Assembly: GCA_049999765.1 (NCBI GenBank)
Contig: JBNGIQ010008262.1
Span: 1-21,241 of the forward strand
Source: Phaeoceros laevis
Taxonomy: Eukaryota; Anthocerotophyta; Anthocerotopsida; Notothyladales
DNA: 21,241 nucleotides
Reading direction: 5' to 3'
The notes beneath the pieces were generated by a model. It ran no database searches. It had not been told where the DNA came from and saw nothing but the letters and a program-made list of their open reading frames with translations. Below are positions 10,201 through 19,845 of this stretch, piece by piece (the first letter of the stretch is position 1; each line of letters starts with the position of its first letter). The position numbers were made by a program, and so were the translations under genes.

Positions 10201-12573
10201 ACTTACTGAAAGGCATGAACGAAGCGCCTGATGTAGTGAAAAGCAATGACAAGCAGCTTCTCAGTATGCCCACAAGCTTGGATAGAACAGTGGAGCCGAT
10301 GACAGTACCATCACATGTTGAATCTCCTGAGAATCCTCCAGTAGTGGGTGGAAGACATGTTCTTGGTGATGGTCCAAGGGCATCTAGCTGCTTAACAAAA
10401 GCAATCATGGAAAGCAGCAGAGAGAAAGGTGATTCCAGTCGGGAGCAGAGCCAGAAGGCTAGTATTATGAGGACTCAGCAAGGCCCTTTTACGTGGCAAG
10501 ATTCAATGCCTAGTACATATCACTTGGATCCTCTTCCACCAGGGGTAGCAGGTTTGCCGCTTCCTAATGGAGGAGAAGGGGCATCAGCTGGTGGATCAAG
10601 TGCCCTTACAAGGGGATATTTGACTGAGAGGTTGGTTTCGGAGGTTTCGGTGAGGCCTAGCCAGAAGGTTCAGCCAGTGGAGACTGGAATCCAAGGTCCG
10701 GGTGTATCTACCTGGCAAGATTCAATGCCTACATCGTATCACTTGAATCCTCGTCCACCAGGGGTAGCAGGTTTGCCACTTCATAATGGAGGAGAGGCAC
10801 CAGCTGGTGGATCAAGCGCCATCACAAGGGAAGATGTGACTGGGAGGTTGGTTTTGCAGAAGCCTAGCCAGCAGGTTCAGCCAGTGGAGACTGGAAGCCA
10901 AGGTCCAAATGCATCTACTTGGCAAGATGCAATGCCTACATCACATAACTTGGATCCTCGTCCACCAGGGGTAACAGGTTTGCCGCTTAATAACGGAGGA
11001 GGAGAGGCATCAGGATCAAGTGCCCTCACAAGAGAAGAATTGACTGGGAGGTTGGTTTCGCAGATGCCGAGGCAGCAGCAGGTTCAACCAATGGAGACTG
11101 GAATCCAAGGTCCAACTGCATCTACTTGGCAAGGTTCAATGCCTACATCATATCACTTGGATCCTCTTCCACCAGGAGTAGCAGGTTTACCTGTTCACAA
11201 TGGAGGAGGAGAGGCACCAACTTGTGTATCAAGTGGCCTCACAATAGAAGAATTTGCTGGGAGGATGGCTTCACTGAGGCCTAGCCAGCAGGTTCAGCCA
11301 GTGGAGACTGGAATCCAAGGTCCAAATGCACCAGCTATGCCACGAGGTATAGTCTGGAGGTAAGTTTTGGGCATGTTGGCATTGGTAGGTGATGTTGATA
11401 ACTCCATAGCACTCCTTATGTGTTTTTTGGCACATTCTGAACCAAAGCAATTGTGTGCGATGTATGTGGCAGAGGTTGCTTTAATGTTTTCTCTACGGAT
11501 AAGCCGATGCAATATTGTGGGGTTATGGATGCTCATATCTCCAGCAAGGCTGTTGCAAGAGTTTATGAGGTGGCCAACCGATTGCCGCAAATCCTTCGAC
11601 TGGAAGAAGCACGACGAGGTGTTGATGGTGACTCATGGCCCAGGCAGTTTCAGAGGACTCCACCGGATGATGAATCAATTGCCTTATACTTTTTTGCGTC
11701 AAACGTTGAAAGGTTTGCCCTTGTTTCCCCACATTCTATCATTTGTAGTGACACTGAATGGAGTGTAGAGCTGTGTTGACCTTCCAAGTAGCCTCGCTGA
11801 GCAAGTGTAGTTGGCACTATGTGCTGGGGAGCAGAAATGTGTCTGAAGAATTGTGTGATAGCCAAGCATAGCTTGGACACTGTTATGCGTTTACCGGTGG
11901 TGTGGTTTGTTGAACTGCCTGCTAATAAATGATTACCGTAGATCTTTGACACAACTGGTATGCTGTGTTTTCGGGGAATGCCGGGAATTTCAGGAGGTCT
12001 GGCAAGTAACTACTTGGTAACTGCTTGGTTCTGCAGCTATGACAAGTATTACAAGCAGCTGTTAGATCGTATGAGAACACACGACCTGGTGTTGAGAGGA
12101 ACTGTCGTGGAGGGCGCAGAACTTCTGGTTATCTCCTCCCATCTTTTGCCGGTGCAATATCAACGTAAGCAACAGAATCAGGGTTTTGCAGCAGGGACTT
12201 GGACCCCCCCTGACTGATGGTGTGAGTAGTCGTTTCTTGTGATTTCAGGATGTTGGCACTCCTGTACTGACACAAGATTGTACCTGGTGCAGATCAAAAT
12301 GACCGCATGTTTATGTGGGGTGTTTTCCGAGCCAAAAAAACCCCGGGTCTTCCGCCTGCGAGCACTCAGGCTGCTGCTGCGACGCAAGGTGCAAACGCAC
12401 ATCTGACAGGAGATGGGGCCATCAGGTCCACTTCAGGAAGTACCCATCCAATGCTGGATCCGGTAGTCCCGGACATCGGCAGACCTGCGCTAGCACATGC
12501 ACCTTCCAGTCAGTACCCTCCCCTACCTTGTGAGCCACATCCTGATCCGCCCCCTCCACCTTCATCCCGTTAG
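7285..12573 (+). CDS. AIPP2: PHD-finger chromatin protein, AIPP2/PAIPP2-like
   Basis: Seven exons join in frame: 7285-7410, 7608-7693, 7810-9254, 9418-11359, 11473-11712, 12037-12164 and 12293-12573. All introns are GT-AG, and the 4248 coding bases give 1415 residues. Residues 46-90 form a complete C4HC3 PHD finger: CDIC, CTQC, EH..C, WLCEAC. Residues from about 1199 (IVWR) to 1338 (MFMWGVFRAKK) match the C-terminal SPOC-like domain of Arabidopsis AIPP2, including SWPRQFQ, DDESIALYFFAS, YDKYYKQLL and EGAELLVISS. Between them is a low-complexity, probably disordered stretch with two related K/R-rich motifs (starting at about residues 161 and 236), DLN motifs near 9447-9476 and 10014-10028, and four tandem repeats at residues 908-1186. 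The tail is proline-rich. In Arabidopsis, AIPP2 binds unmodified H3K4 through its PHD finger and works with the BAH protein AIPP3 and the phosphatase CPL2 in Polycomb-linked silencing; the same role here is inferred. The start is uncertain: the frame is open upstream to 7198 and the Cys-rich N-terminal motif of angiosperm relatives was not found. Confidence 0.9.
10482..11318 (+). repeat. Four tandem ~210-bp coding repeats in the AIPP2-like gene
   Basis: Four consecutive units start at 10482, 10695, 10902 and 11109 and are 213, 207, 207 and 210 bp long (71, 69, 69 and 70 residues). Every length is a multiple of three, so the frame is kept. Each unit has the order GP...TWQ-S/A-MP, Y/N-HL-D/N-P.PPGV.GLP, a glycine-rich NGG spacer, SS.LT or SS.IT, GR or ER followed by a hydrophobic pair, then QQVQP.ETG.Q. 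A truncated fifth unit begins at 11319 and ends within a few codons. Nucleotide identity between units is high, so duplication is fairly recent or the units are homogenised by unequal exchange. Confidence 0.95.
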
Positions 12574-12894
12574 TCTCCTCGTAGGCTGATTATGCGTAAG
12601 CGCCGTTCCGCTGTCGGGATGGAAGGCTTTACTTTTAGTCCATCTTGCTTTGTTGTGAAAGTGGGTTCTCCTTCTGTCCTTCCTTTCACGGAGTTGGACA
12701 AGTATTGGCAAGCGAACCATGGCTTTCCAGGATACAGGGGGCAATCACGTAGAAGGAACTCTCTCTCTCTCTCCGGAATTGGTGATAAGGGAAGCTGCTT
12801 CCGTATAGTCATGAAAGTGGTGTATAAATGTGAGAAAGGTAATTCCCTCAATTCCGTTCCGTTCATAATGGTCGCCACGCTATGCAACAGCAGC
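12574..12894. other. Convergent 3' flanks with a CT microsatellite
   Basis: This short gap separates the stop codon of the AIPP2-like gene (+) from that of the transporter gene (-), so both 3' untranslated regions must lie here and may overlap. A pure CT tract runs from 12759 to 12773. I see no canonical AATAAA for either gene in this interval, which is not unusual in plants. Confidence 0.65.
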
Positions 12895-14738
12895 TCACCT
12901 AAGGCTAAGGGTGCTTGCCTGGTTTTTACCGTAAATAGCTTGGTAGACTTTCCGTGTTCGCGCAATTAGCAGCACGTTCAGCAGGACGCTGAAGATGCAG
13001 ACTGCAGTCATGACGAGGAAGGTCAACCGGAAGCACACAGCCCCGTAGCAGTCGTAGTTCTCGTCCTCGAGGCGTAGACCGAAGGTGTGCTGCTTCGCGG
13101 CCTCGGAGTCATACACGTGACCTGCCAGGACGCCAGAGAACAGGAGTGTGCCGAACGGCATGGCGACTGTGAGGAAGTTGTAAAGGGTGCCGAAGTGCTT
13201 CAGGCCGAAGAGCTCGGAGGCGGTGGCGGGGACGATGGACCAGTGTGCACCATAGCCCAGCCCCACCAGCAAGCATCCCACGTAGAGCGAGCTTGGCCAG
13301 GCGAAGGCGAAGAGGAGGTGGCCCACAGCCATGATGCTCTGGGCCATGGCCAGAACCACCGGGCGGGGGGTGGAGTGCGACACCACTAGCACCTCGGAGA
13401 GATAGCCGCCCCCAATGCGGCCGAGGAAGTTGAAGATGCTGATCATGGAGACAAACATGTGGGCGTGTGGGTAGCCCTGGGAGGTTGCCATCTGGCCCAG
13501 GTTGTCGATGGCGGTCAGTCCGGATCCTGCGCCGCAGAAGAGGCCGAAAAAGAGCAACCAGAAGTCGGCTTTGTACACTGCCTGCCACAAAGTGAAATCC
13601 TCTCCCCGATGGGGGCCGGGCCTCCTCTTGCGCTTAATCTTCACCGCACCCTCCGAGATGGCCTGCAGTAGACGATTGTAGCCCCGCTCTACCCGTCGCC
13701 GCCGATCCGCTTCCTCGCCAAATTTCTCATCCTCCAGCTCGCTGAATTCTGCTGCGGCATGCGGCCCCAGATTGGGATCCGGCAGGAGCAGCGACACAGT
13801 CTCTCCGGAGGCAACCGTCGGCGCCGGGGCCGCAGCGGAGCGCACGGCTGTAATAAGCGGCAGCACCAGCAGAACCACGAGAATGCCAGCAAACAGGATG
13901 CTCACCCATTCCTCTACAGGGACCAGGTCCTGTACCAGCATCACGCCCAGGAGGTAGGCCGCCAGGGCAAGGCACACCCCGTAGATGAAGTTGAAGTTGG
14001 AGGCCTCCAGGGGATCCTGGCCCTGTGGCACCTCAGACAGAGCCCGGATGACGGGCGAGAAGAGAATTGCGACGAGCGCAGGCCCCACCGCCACCATGTA
14101 GATGAAAGCTGCCTGGTCCGGTGCGTAGATTGCCGTGTAGAACACCGTGAAGATTGCACCGCTGAGCCCCGTGAAGCCCTTGAGGATTCCGACGATGGGA
14201 CCCCGGCTCCGCGGAAAGTTGCGCACGCAGGACACCAGTGCCGCCGTGTTGAAGTAAGTCTCCCCATTGGTGCCAACGAAGATAAGAATGCAGATCTGTA
14301 ACCAGCACAAGAAATCTCAACCATTGCCCATCTGAGCAGCTGCGGGACAGCCCGCCATCCAAGTAAGAATCCGCACTTCAGGGCTCAGAATCTCAGCAGG
14401 CAGACACTTACCGCCCAGAAAGGAAGCTGCTCTGTGCGACCGGAGACCATGAGGAAGAGCCACCCGTAGCCCACCAGATTTTGCAAAGCGCCCAGCAGGA
14501 GCAGCCCCCACAGCGGCAGCACGTCACACAGCAGCCCCGCGAACAAGCCCACGCTGTCACCCATGTCCTTGGCCACGCCCAGCCCGCTAATCTGCTTCTG
14601 GTTGTAGCCGAACTCGGATTTGATGATGGGCGAGTAGTTGCCGAAGACATAGCCGATGCCGGCGCATGACTGCACCCAAATCGCTGCCACCAGCACCAAC
14701 CATCTCCCGCTGAGCAGCTCGCTCAGTGAGCCCGCCAT
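12895..14738 (-). CDS. Nodulin-like / NFD4-like major facilitator transporter
   Basis: This is an integral membrane protein of the plant nodulin-like branch of the major facilitator superfamily, related to Arabidopsis NFD4. Substrates of most members are unproven and I cannot assign one. Two exons, 14412-14738 and 12895-14295, join at a phase-0 GT-AG intron of 116 bp to give 575 residues. The start ATG sits in a GCGCCATGGCG context and is followed by a membrane segment (GRWLVLVAAIWVQSCAGIGY). Family motifs include YVFGNYSPIIKSEFGYNQ, LGVAKDMGDSVGLFAG, GTNGETYFNTAALVSCVRNF and SRGPIVGILKGFTGLSGAI in the N-terminal nodulin-like half. A long hydrophilic, strongly basic loop (around EEADRRRRVERG and KIKRKRRPGPHRGED) precedes the second membrane half, with GAGSGLTAIDNLGQMATSQG, NFLGRIGGGYLSEV and NFLTVAMPFGTLLFSG. 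The gene is visibly more GC-rich than its neighbours. It converges with the AIPP2-like gene and lies downstream of DGS1 on the same strand. Confidence 0.94.
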
Positions 14739-15400
14739 GGCGCCTGGCCCTGCTGCCTGCCGTCGACTCTACGCGCGGCTAGCTTCCAACATCGGCCTGC
14801 CTAACTGAACCAGAAGCCTCCTCCCTAAAAAGACCAATGATGCACCGGCGCTCAGCAATCAGTGCCGGAATCACCTCCCCGGAGCCGCACCTGCCTGAAC
14901 CGCCTGGTTGCGTACACCGGCCTGCCTGGCAAACGCCCGCCTCACGCTGGAATGCTATTCAGTCAGGACAGAACACCAATCAGGACAGAGTCCTTCTGTA
15001 AAGCAGTGAGACATGAAGATCGACATGAGAGTAAATAATTCACCACAACCCCAGGAATACGTACCTGTCACCAGACAATAACCGATAGAGCGTTTCGTAC
15101 CTTCTCGAAACCACGGAAAGCTGGAACTCGAACTACGGCGTACTCTTGGCAAGGCAAGTATCCCCGACCTGCGGTTGTGAGAAGACGCAACTTGTTGCAA
15201 ATTTTGTCCTGCAGTTAGGTGGCGGAACACGAAACGGAGCACCTTTCGAGGACACACGACACATGCTACACAGGAACACTGGAAATTGCGCATACAGTTG
15301 TAGGCCATGGCTTTTGCGACTGGGGAGGGCCACCCATTAGCAGGCGAGTACCAATATCTGGATAGAGCTGCCACCCAAGCCAGCCAACTCATTAGCTGAG
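14739..15400. other. Intergenic region: transporter promoter and DGS1 3' flank
   Basis: Both flanking genes are on the minus strand, so this 662-bp gap holds the 3' flank of DGS1 and the promoter and leader of the transporter gene. A short duplicated TCAGGACAGA occurs at 14963 and 14980. No TATA box stands out and I see no additional gene. A 280-codon minus frame entering this region from 15797 is explained as read-through of the last DGS1 intron. Confidence 0.5.
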
Positions 15401-18400
15401 TCACAACAGCTTGGGGACTGGATGAAGACACTCGTATACGCGCTCCATGCGCGCCGTGATTGCCAGCTTGTACTGAGTCGGCAGTCGCGGTTTCGCAAGG
15501 TCCAGGATGTCCACCCGTAAGCTGTGAGAGAACGGCGTTCAGAGTGTCAGAGCAGCTAGGGGAACCCAGCCAAGTCCGACACGGCTGCACTGCTGTTTCA
15601 AATTCAAGATAGGGTTTGGTGAAATCTCCGTACTTTTTCCATTCGCCTGAAGCGAGAGCAGCCTTCTTCGCCGCCCTGCTCAGCCTGTCCAGCAAGTAGA
15701 TAAGCACGCCGAACTGCCAGTGGGACTCATCTTCCTGCAGTTGCAGCCGTGTTAGACACCGGTTAGAAGGTCTCGGGTTCCTCTGGTTGGACCGCATCGT
15801 CTGCGCGAGTGTACAACTTCAGTAGAGCATGCCTTTTACCTCGCCCTTGTCGGTCAACATTTGAATGTATATCACTTTCCGCTCGGCATCAGCCACTAGC
15901 ATTCGTCTATACAACTGAGCAGCCCTGCCACGGCCTTCCGCACTTTTACGCTGCAATCAAAAGGCACATTAGGCCCACCACTTGTGACACGACTGAACTG
16001 GTCACACTGCAGCCAATGAATGAAGCTGCTGACGCACTTGTACGGTGAGGAACCTCTTCACTCATAGGTGGATCAGCAGCCAATCTCACCTGGCTAAGCG
16101 ACCATCGGAACGAGTAGACTAAGAGGCCCAGAAACATCAGAGCAGGCAACCCGGCAAGGATTGCAAAGTTGATCTCATTCGCCCGTAAGATTTGATTCAG
16201 CTCCAGCATTGCTCTGCAGTCACCAGCCGAAGGATGCGGTTACAAAAGATGACAAAGGATACAACGATGATCATGCTCACAAGGGTCTAAAACAGTCAGT
16301 CCTCAATAAGCACGCCAACCGTCATGCATGGTTCATATCACCACGTTCAGAAGAGGTACCCACGTTTCAATGTCAAGCTTCAGTTTTTGAACCTGCCGGT
16401 ACACCAGACACCATCAGCACTACGCAAGTGGCAAACCAAGTGGATCCTCATTGAAATGTCTACACCAGTTATACCTGTATCAGTAAGGATCGCACAAGCT
16501 CCCCAGCGAACACGTTCCTTAGAGGATGCGGTATCTCATTTTCATATCTGCAGAAGACAAAGTTGATAAGAAATAAGGAAGTTGCTCTACTCCCGGTAAC
16601 CCAAACTTTTCAAGATGCCAGGTTCAAATACAAGTTGAGTGACTCTCCGCGAAGGGTTCTACAACCTGACAATCATCATCTGCATCAAATCTTCCTCTGA
16701 CATGTTGTCATCCACCTTTTGACCAGTTACATGCTCAGCAAATTCCTTAAGCATCCTGGAAAAGGATGTGAAACTCTTAGTTCCAACCTCCAATCTCAAT
16801 CATGGCATCAACCACAAGGTAAGGCCACAGATCTCTACATTGAGGAGGCATATTCCTCAACAAAACATGCATCTTATGGGCATATTCCAAAAGTCTTCTA
16901 CATGGTTAAGAATGCACCTTCGCAAGGACTCTGCAGTCATCTGTACATCCTCCAGTTCTACAGCACCTCTGTGCCTCTTTCTAAAGGTTTCAAAAAGTTC
17001 ATCCCTGATAGACAGAGCCTAGCGAAATGTTGTGTTTGTCAGTTCTGCGACTGTGTAGACCAGTGCCTGATGTCAACATAATCTAGTGGGCGCTAGAATT
17101 AATTACCGGTTGTTCCAGATGGTCCTTTAGGAATGTGCGCACAGCCTGCAATCCTTCCTTCAGCCACCGCTCAAGATCCTCACTGCCGCCCAACCGGCTG
17201 TGCTGAATTAGCCAACCCAGACAGGCACCTATCATCAACCCTCCACATGTAAAACGGACCCAGTGTCGTATCATCCTTTTCGGTCTTCGATATCCCAGCA
17301 TCTGCAGCAAATGGATTTTCCTTACATACACACCAGTAGTCATACATGTCATGAGAAGATATTCAAAGCCAAGTAGGAGGTCAAAATCTTACAAGCACAG
17401 TCAGACACTCCTCAAACATCTCTAGGTTCTTGTGCAAAATCCTCAAGGCCTCCTCTATTTCCTCATCACTCCACTCTTGCTTGGAAAGGAGATGCTGTGG
17501 GAGGTCCGCCATTTGTATCTGAATGGTCGATGCGGTGCCTTCCTCCCCTGAACCACGATAATCATCCTGTAGTCCAGGAAAATGAAAAGAATTACTACTA
17601 GCTTGAAAGCTGGCAGGACACACAAACTGAAAGACGAATCAATGGAATAAAAATGGAAACACAAGCATTGTATTTGAGTGTCACCTGCCTCTGGGAGGCT
17701 GTAGTAGCCATCCAAAGCACACATGGCCTTATGAACTGAGAGTAAACTTGCAGCTACTGCTTGTCGAGCCTGGCCTTTTTTGACTTCGTCCCCCAACTTG
17801 TCTACCTCCTTGTGGATCTACCATGCCCACCAAAAGTCAGGTTTTGAGCAACGGAGTAACTTCAGGCTGCACAGCCGTTTACACACCTGTGCAAGAACAG
17901 CTGCGATCCGGGACTGAAGCAGGGCCAGCATTGTGATCCTTTCAGCGATCCGACTTGATGCTGCAGTCACCAATAAATCGAACGTTGGCTTCTTGTCAAA
18001 AAGGCCAAGCACGAGGCCCACAACACCCTGACCAAAAGCCCACGGCCCTCTCTCAAGCAACTGAAACCGAAGCTTGGCATTCCGTTCGCCCTGCACAACG
18101 AATTACGGACTATCACGTTTCGAAACATCAAAGAGATCTGTCTGCGCAAACAATGCTTTACAACAGTACGGTGTTTACTCAACCATCAATCAACGTGCGG
18201 ACTGAGGAATCTGATGTTACCTGAGCCCGGGTGCGCCAGAACTTCAAGTGCTTTGTCACATAGTGCAGGCACAGAATTAACTCCGTTGACATGTCTGCCA
18301 ACTCTCCATGAACCTTGTCCAGCAGCTCCATTCCCTCTCTGCATATCAACCCTTGTTACCAAGGGCTACGGGCTTCAGTATCTCAGAAGAAGAAAATACA

Positions 18401-18728
18401 GGACAAGTGCAACGAAACCACTGGAGAAATATCGCAGTGCCATTTGTTCCACAATGGCAGAGGCCGTCGGAATCACGACATGTGTCTTACAGCGTTGAAG
18501 GAGGCCATGGTGGTGGCAACAAGAGCGACAGCCCCTTCCTCCTGGACTCCTTAATACGATTTCGCTTGTATCTCCTGCTAACCAAGCCTACCAGCTCATC
18601 ATAGATATTGGCAGCCACCTCCCGGAGCTTGAGTAAGGTCGACATGAACCCTTGCGCGGATGCTAGCTCCTCAACCAAAGACCTGCCAAAATACAGATCC
18701 CAATGAACTCCACACAGTCCACACCCAT
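15401..18728 (-). CDS. DGS1: DGS1-type NCA2-domain mitochondrial outer-membrane protein
   Basis: The product matches plant DGD1 SUPPRESSOR 1, which carries the NCA2 domain. In Arabidopsis it sits in the mitochondrial outer membrane and is linked to membrane lipid composition through a complex with MIC60; yeast NCA2 affects ATP synthase subunit 6/8 expression. I join 14 exons in transcription order: 18728-18491, 18338-18221, 18090-17887, 17817-17685, 17601-17393, 17301-17107, 17018-16918, 16755-16666, 16547-16475, 16392-16364, 16213-16090, 15950-15840, 15734-15634, 15521-15401. Phases agree at every join, giving about 614 residues, close to the Arabidopsis length as I recall it. Family landmarks: SRRKGLSLLLPPPWP, TKHLKFWRTRAQ, LLERGPWAFGQG, HWVRFTCGG with the first membrane segment, IRDELFETFRKRHRG, ELEDVQMTAESL, LNQILRANEINFAILAGLPA with the second membrane segment, EGRGRAAQLYRRMLV, GVLIYLLDRLSRA, and ILDLAKPRLPTQYKLAITAR. 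The 17601 acceptor (CAAG) is the weakest join. The true start is not settled: coding similarity reaches HWDLYFGR at about 18690-18710, no ATG opens that exon, and 18765 is an alternative acceptor. Confidence 0.93.
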
Positions 18729-18996
18729 CTAAAAGGCAGGCTTCATCTCTCGTTAAACAAGGCACCTGCAGTAGGTGACGGGAGAGGTTGGAGCGGGTCC
18801 AATTCAGGTCACGGTAACCAATCACCAACACCAATTCAACGACCAAGTGGCAACGAGCAGGAGGCCGACACCTGCTAGGGATAAGGGGTTTACGTTCACG
18901 GTCACTTGCGGGTGAGACCTATTTGATCAAGATGCACTTCCCGCAAATGCGGCAACGGCAACAATCTCTCATTCTGTTCTTCTGCTTAGAGGAGGG

Positions 18997-19143
18997 TCAT
19001 GTGGAGAAAACGTGGAGAGCTCGAGTACTCCCATCAGGAAGCTGCTGTTTTTCTGAATCAAGTTGTAAATCAGGAGCTCTGTTCCATTTTTTGACCCATT
19101 GCCTGGCGTCCACAAGCGTTGGGGAGGAACCCTTACATGACAT
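18997..19143 (-). CDS. DGS1: Candidate first coding exon of DGS1
   Basis: A 48-codon minus-strand frame starts with ATG at 19143 and ends at 18997. Its composition looks protein-like (VDARQWVKKWNRAPDLQLDS, then DGSTRALHVFS), and it lies in the right place to supply the missing start of DGS1. A phase-1 donor at GGGA|GTACTC could join the TTTTAG acceptor ending at 18729, or a phase-0 donor after ...RALH (CAC|GTTTTC) could join the CTGCAG acceptor ending at 18766. Neither donor is strong. It could instead be an upstream reading frame in the leader, or chance. Confidence 0.35.
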   Translation of the reverse strand: MSCKGSSPTLVDARQWVKKWNRAPDLQLDSEKQQLPDGSTRALHVFST

Positions 19144-19495
19144 GACCAGGTTGATAGAACATTGCATTTATCATTTCGCAAATCTCACGAAGAGCAGCTC
19201 AGTAGATATCTTGCTCCATGATCTAGCCTTTAGGTTAACACGGCCGGGGTTGAGGTCACTGTACCAAGCACGCAAGCAGTCGTGACTGATGAGTCGTCCG
19301 TGTCGTCCGTGTCGACAACGACGCGCTCAAGTGCAGACGGATTGCAGCAGTTGGCACGTTCGGTAAAGTTCTCCTTCCAAGTGCATGTAAAACGTAGCGC
19401 ACAACCTGGCCTTAGGCCCGGTTCACACCGAGCTGCTGGCGGTCTGACTCTGCCCGGTGATTGGTGGAGGGCACAGCGGCCTGCAAGCGAGCTGA

Positions 19496-19519
19496 GGCCG
19501 GTTTTACACTCAACCGGCC
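19496..19519. repeat. Perfect inverted repeat near the transposon left end
   Basis: The arms GGCCGGTT (19496-19503) and AACCGGCC (19512-19519) are exactly complementary around an 8-base spacer. The arm resembles the proposed terminal sequence at 19415, so it may be a subterminal transposase-binding palindrome. Confidence 0.7.
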
Positions 19520-19701
19520 CGTCATTGCCAACGGAGCTTGCAAGACCGCCGACTTGGATCTGACAACGTCCAAAATTGCCAGCGGGTGCCGCGGGGCCAT
19601 AGCAACCGTTCCACATTTGCTGGTCCGACCGCCGGTTTCTCAATTTCATGGTAGGGTAGAAGCTCGCCTGCCTGCAAGGAGGATTCGCGTAATCCCCATT
19701 C

Positions 19702-19752
19702 TAATGCGGGGTTAATCAGCACTTAAGCATATCGCAAAAGCGATCCGCATTA
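19702..19752. repeat. Nested hairpins in the transposase leader
   Basis: The outer arms TAATGCGG (19702-19709) and CCGCATTA (19745-19752) are perfect complements. Directly inside the right arm is ATCGC-AAAA-GCGAT (19731-19744), a perfect 5-bp stem with a 4-base loop. The structure sits about 94 bp upstream of the inferred transposase start codon and could fold in DNA or in the leader RNA. Confidence 0.65.
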
Positions 19753-19845
19753 CCACAAACGCCGTGCCTACCGAGGATTGCCTTCACGCCCGTGTTTTTG
19801 GGCTCACGAGCTACGGGCTTGCTAGTGTTGCCACCACTTCTCGAC

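Noticed and set aside
9899-10408. 169-codon minus-strand frame inside the AIPP2-like gene
   Set aside because: Antisense of exon 4, with low-complexity serine-rich composition.
10482-11318. Possible CRISPR-like or satellite array
   Set aside because: Units are about 210 bp, coding, in frame and not separated by unique spacers, so this is a protein repeat.
13759-14301. 180-codon plus-strand frame inside the transporter gene
   Set aside because: Antisense shadow in a GC-rich coding region; composition rich in H, R, Q and E without any motif.
14955-15797. 280-codon minus-strand frame as a separate gene
   Set aside because: Its useful part (GVLIYLLDRLSRA...) is the penultimate DGS1 exon; the rest is read-through of the last intron, since the conserved C-terminus resumes in another frame at 15521.
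18487-18846. Minus-strand frame extended to 18846 as the start of DGS1
   Set aside because: It opens with a non-ATG codon and passes two good acceptor sites (ending at 18766 and 18729), so the 5' part is more likely intron or leader.
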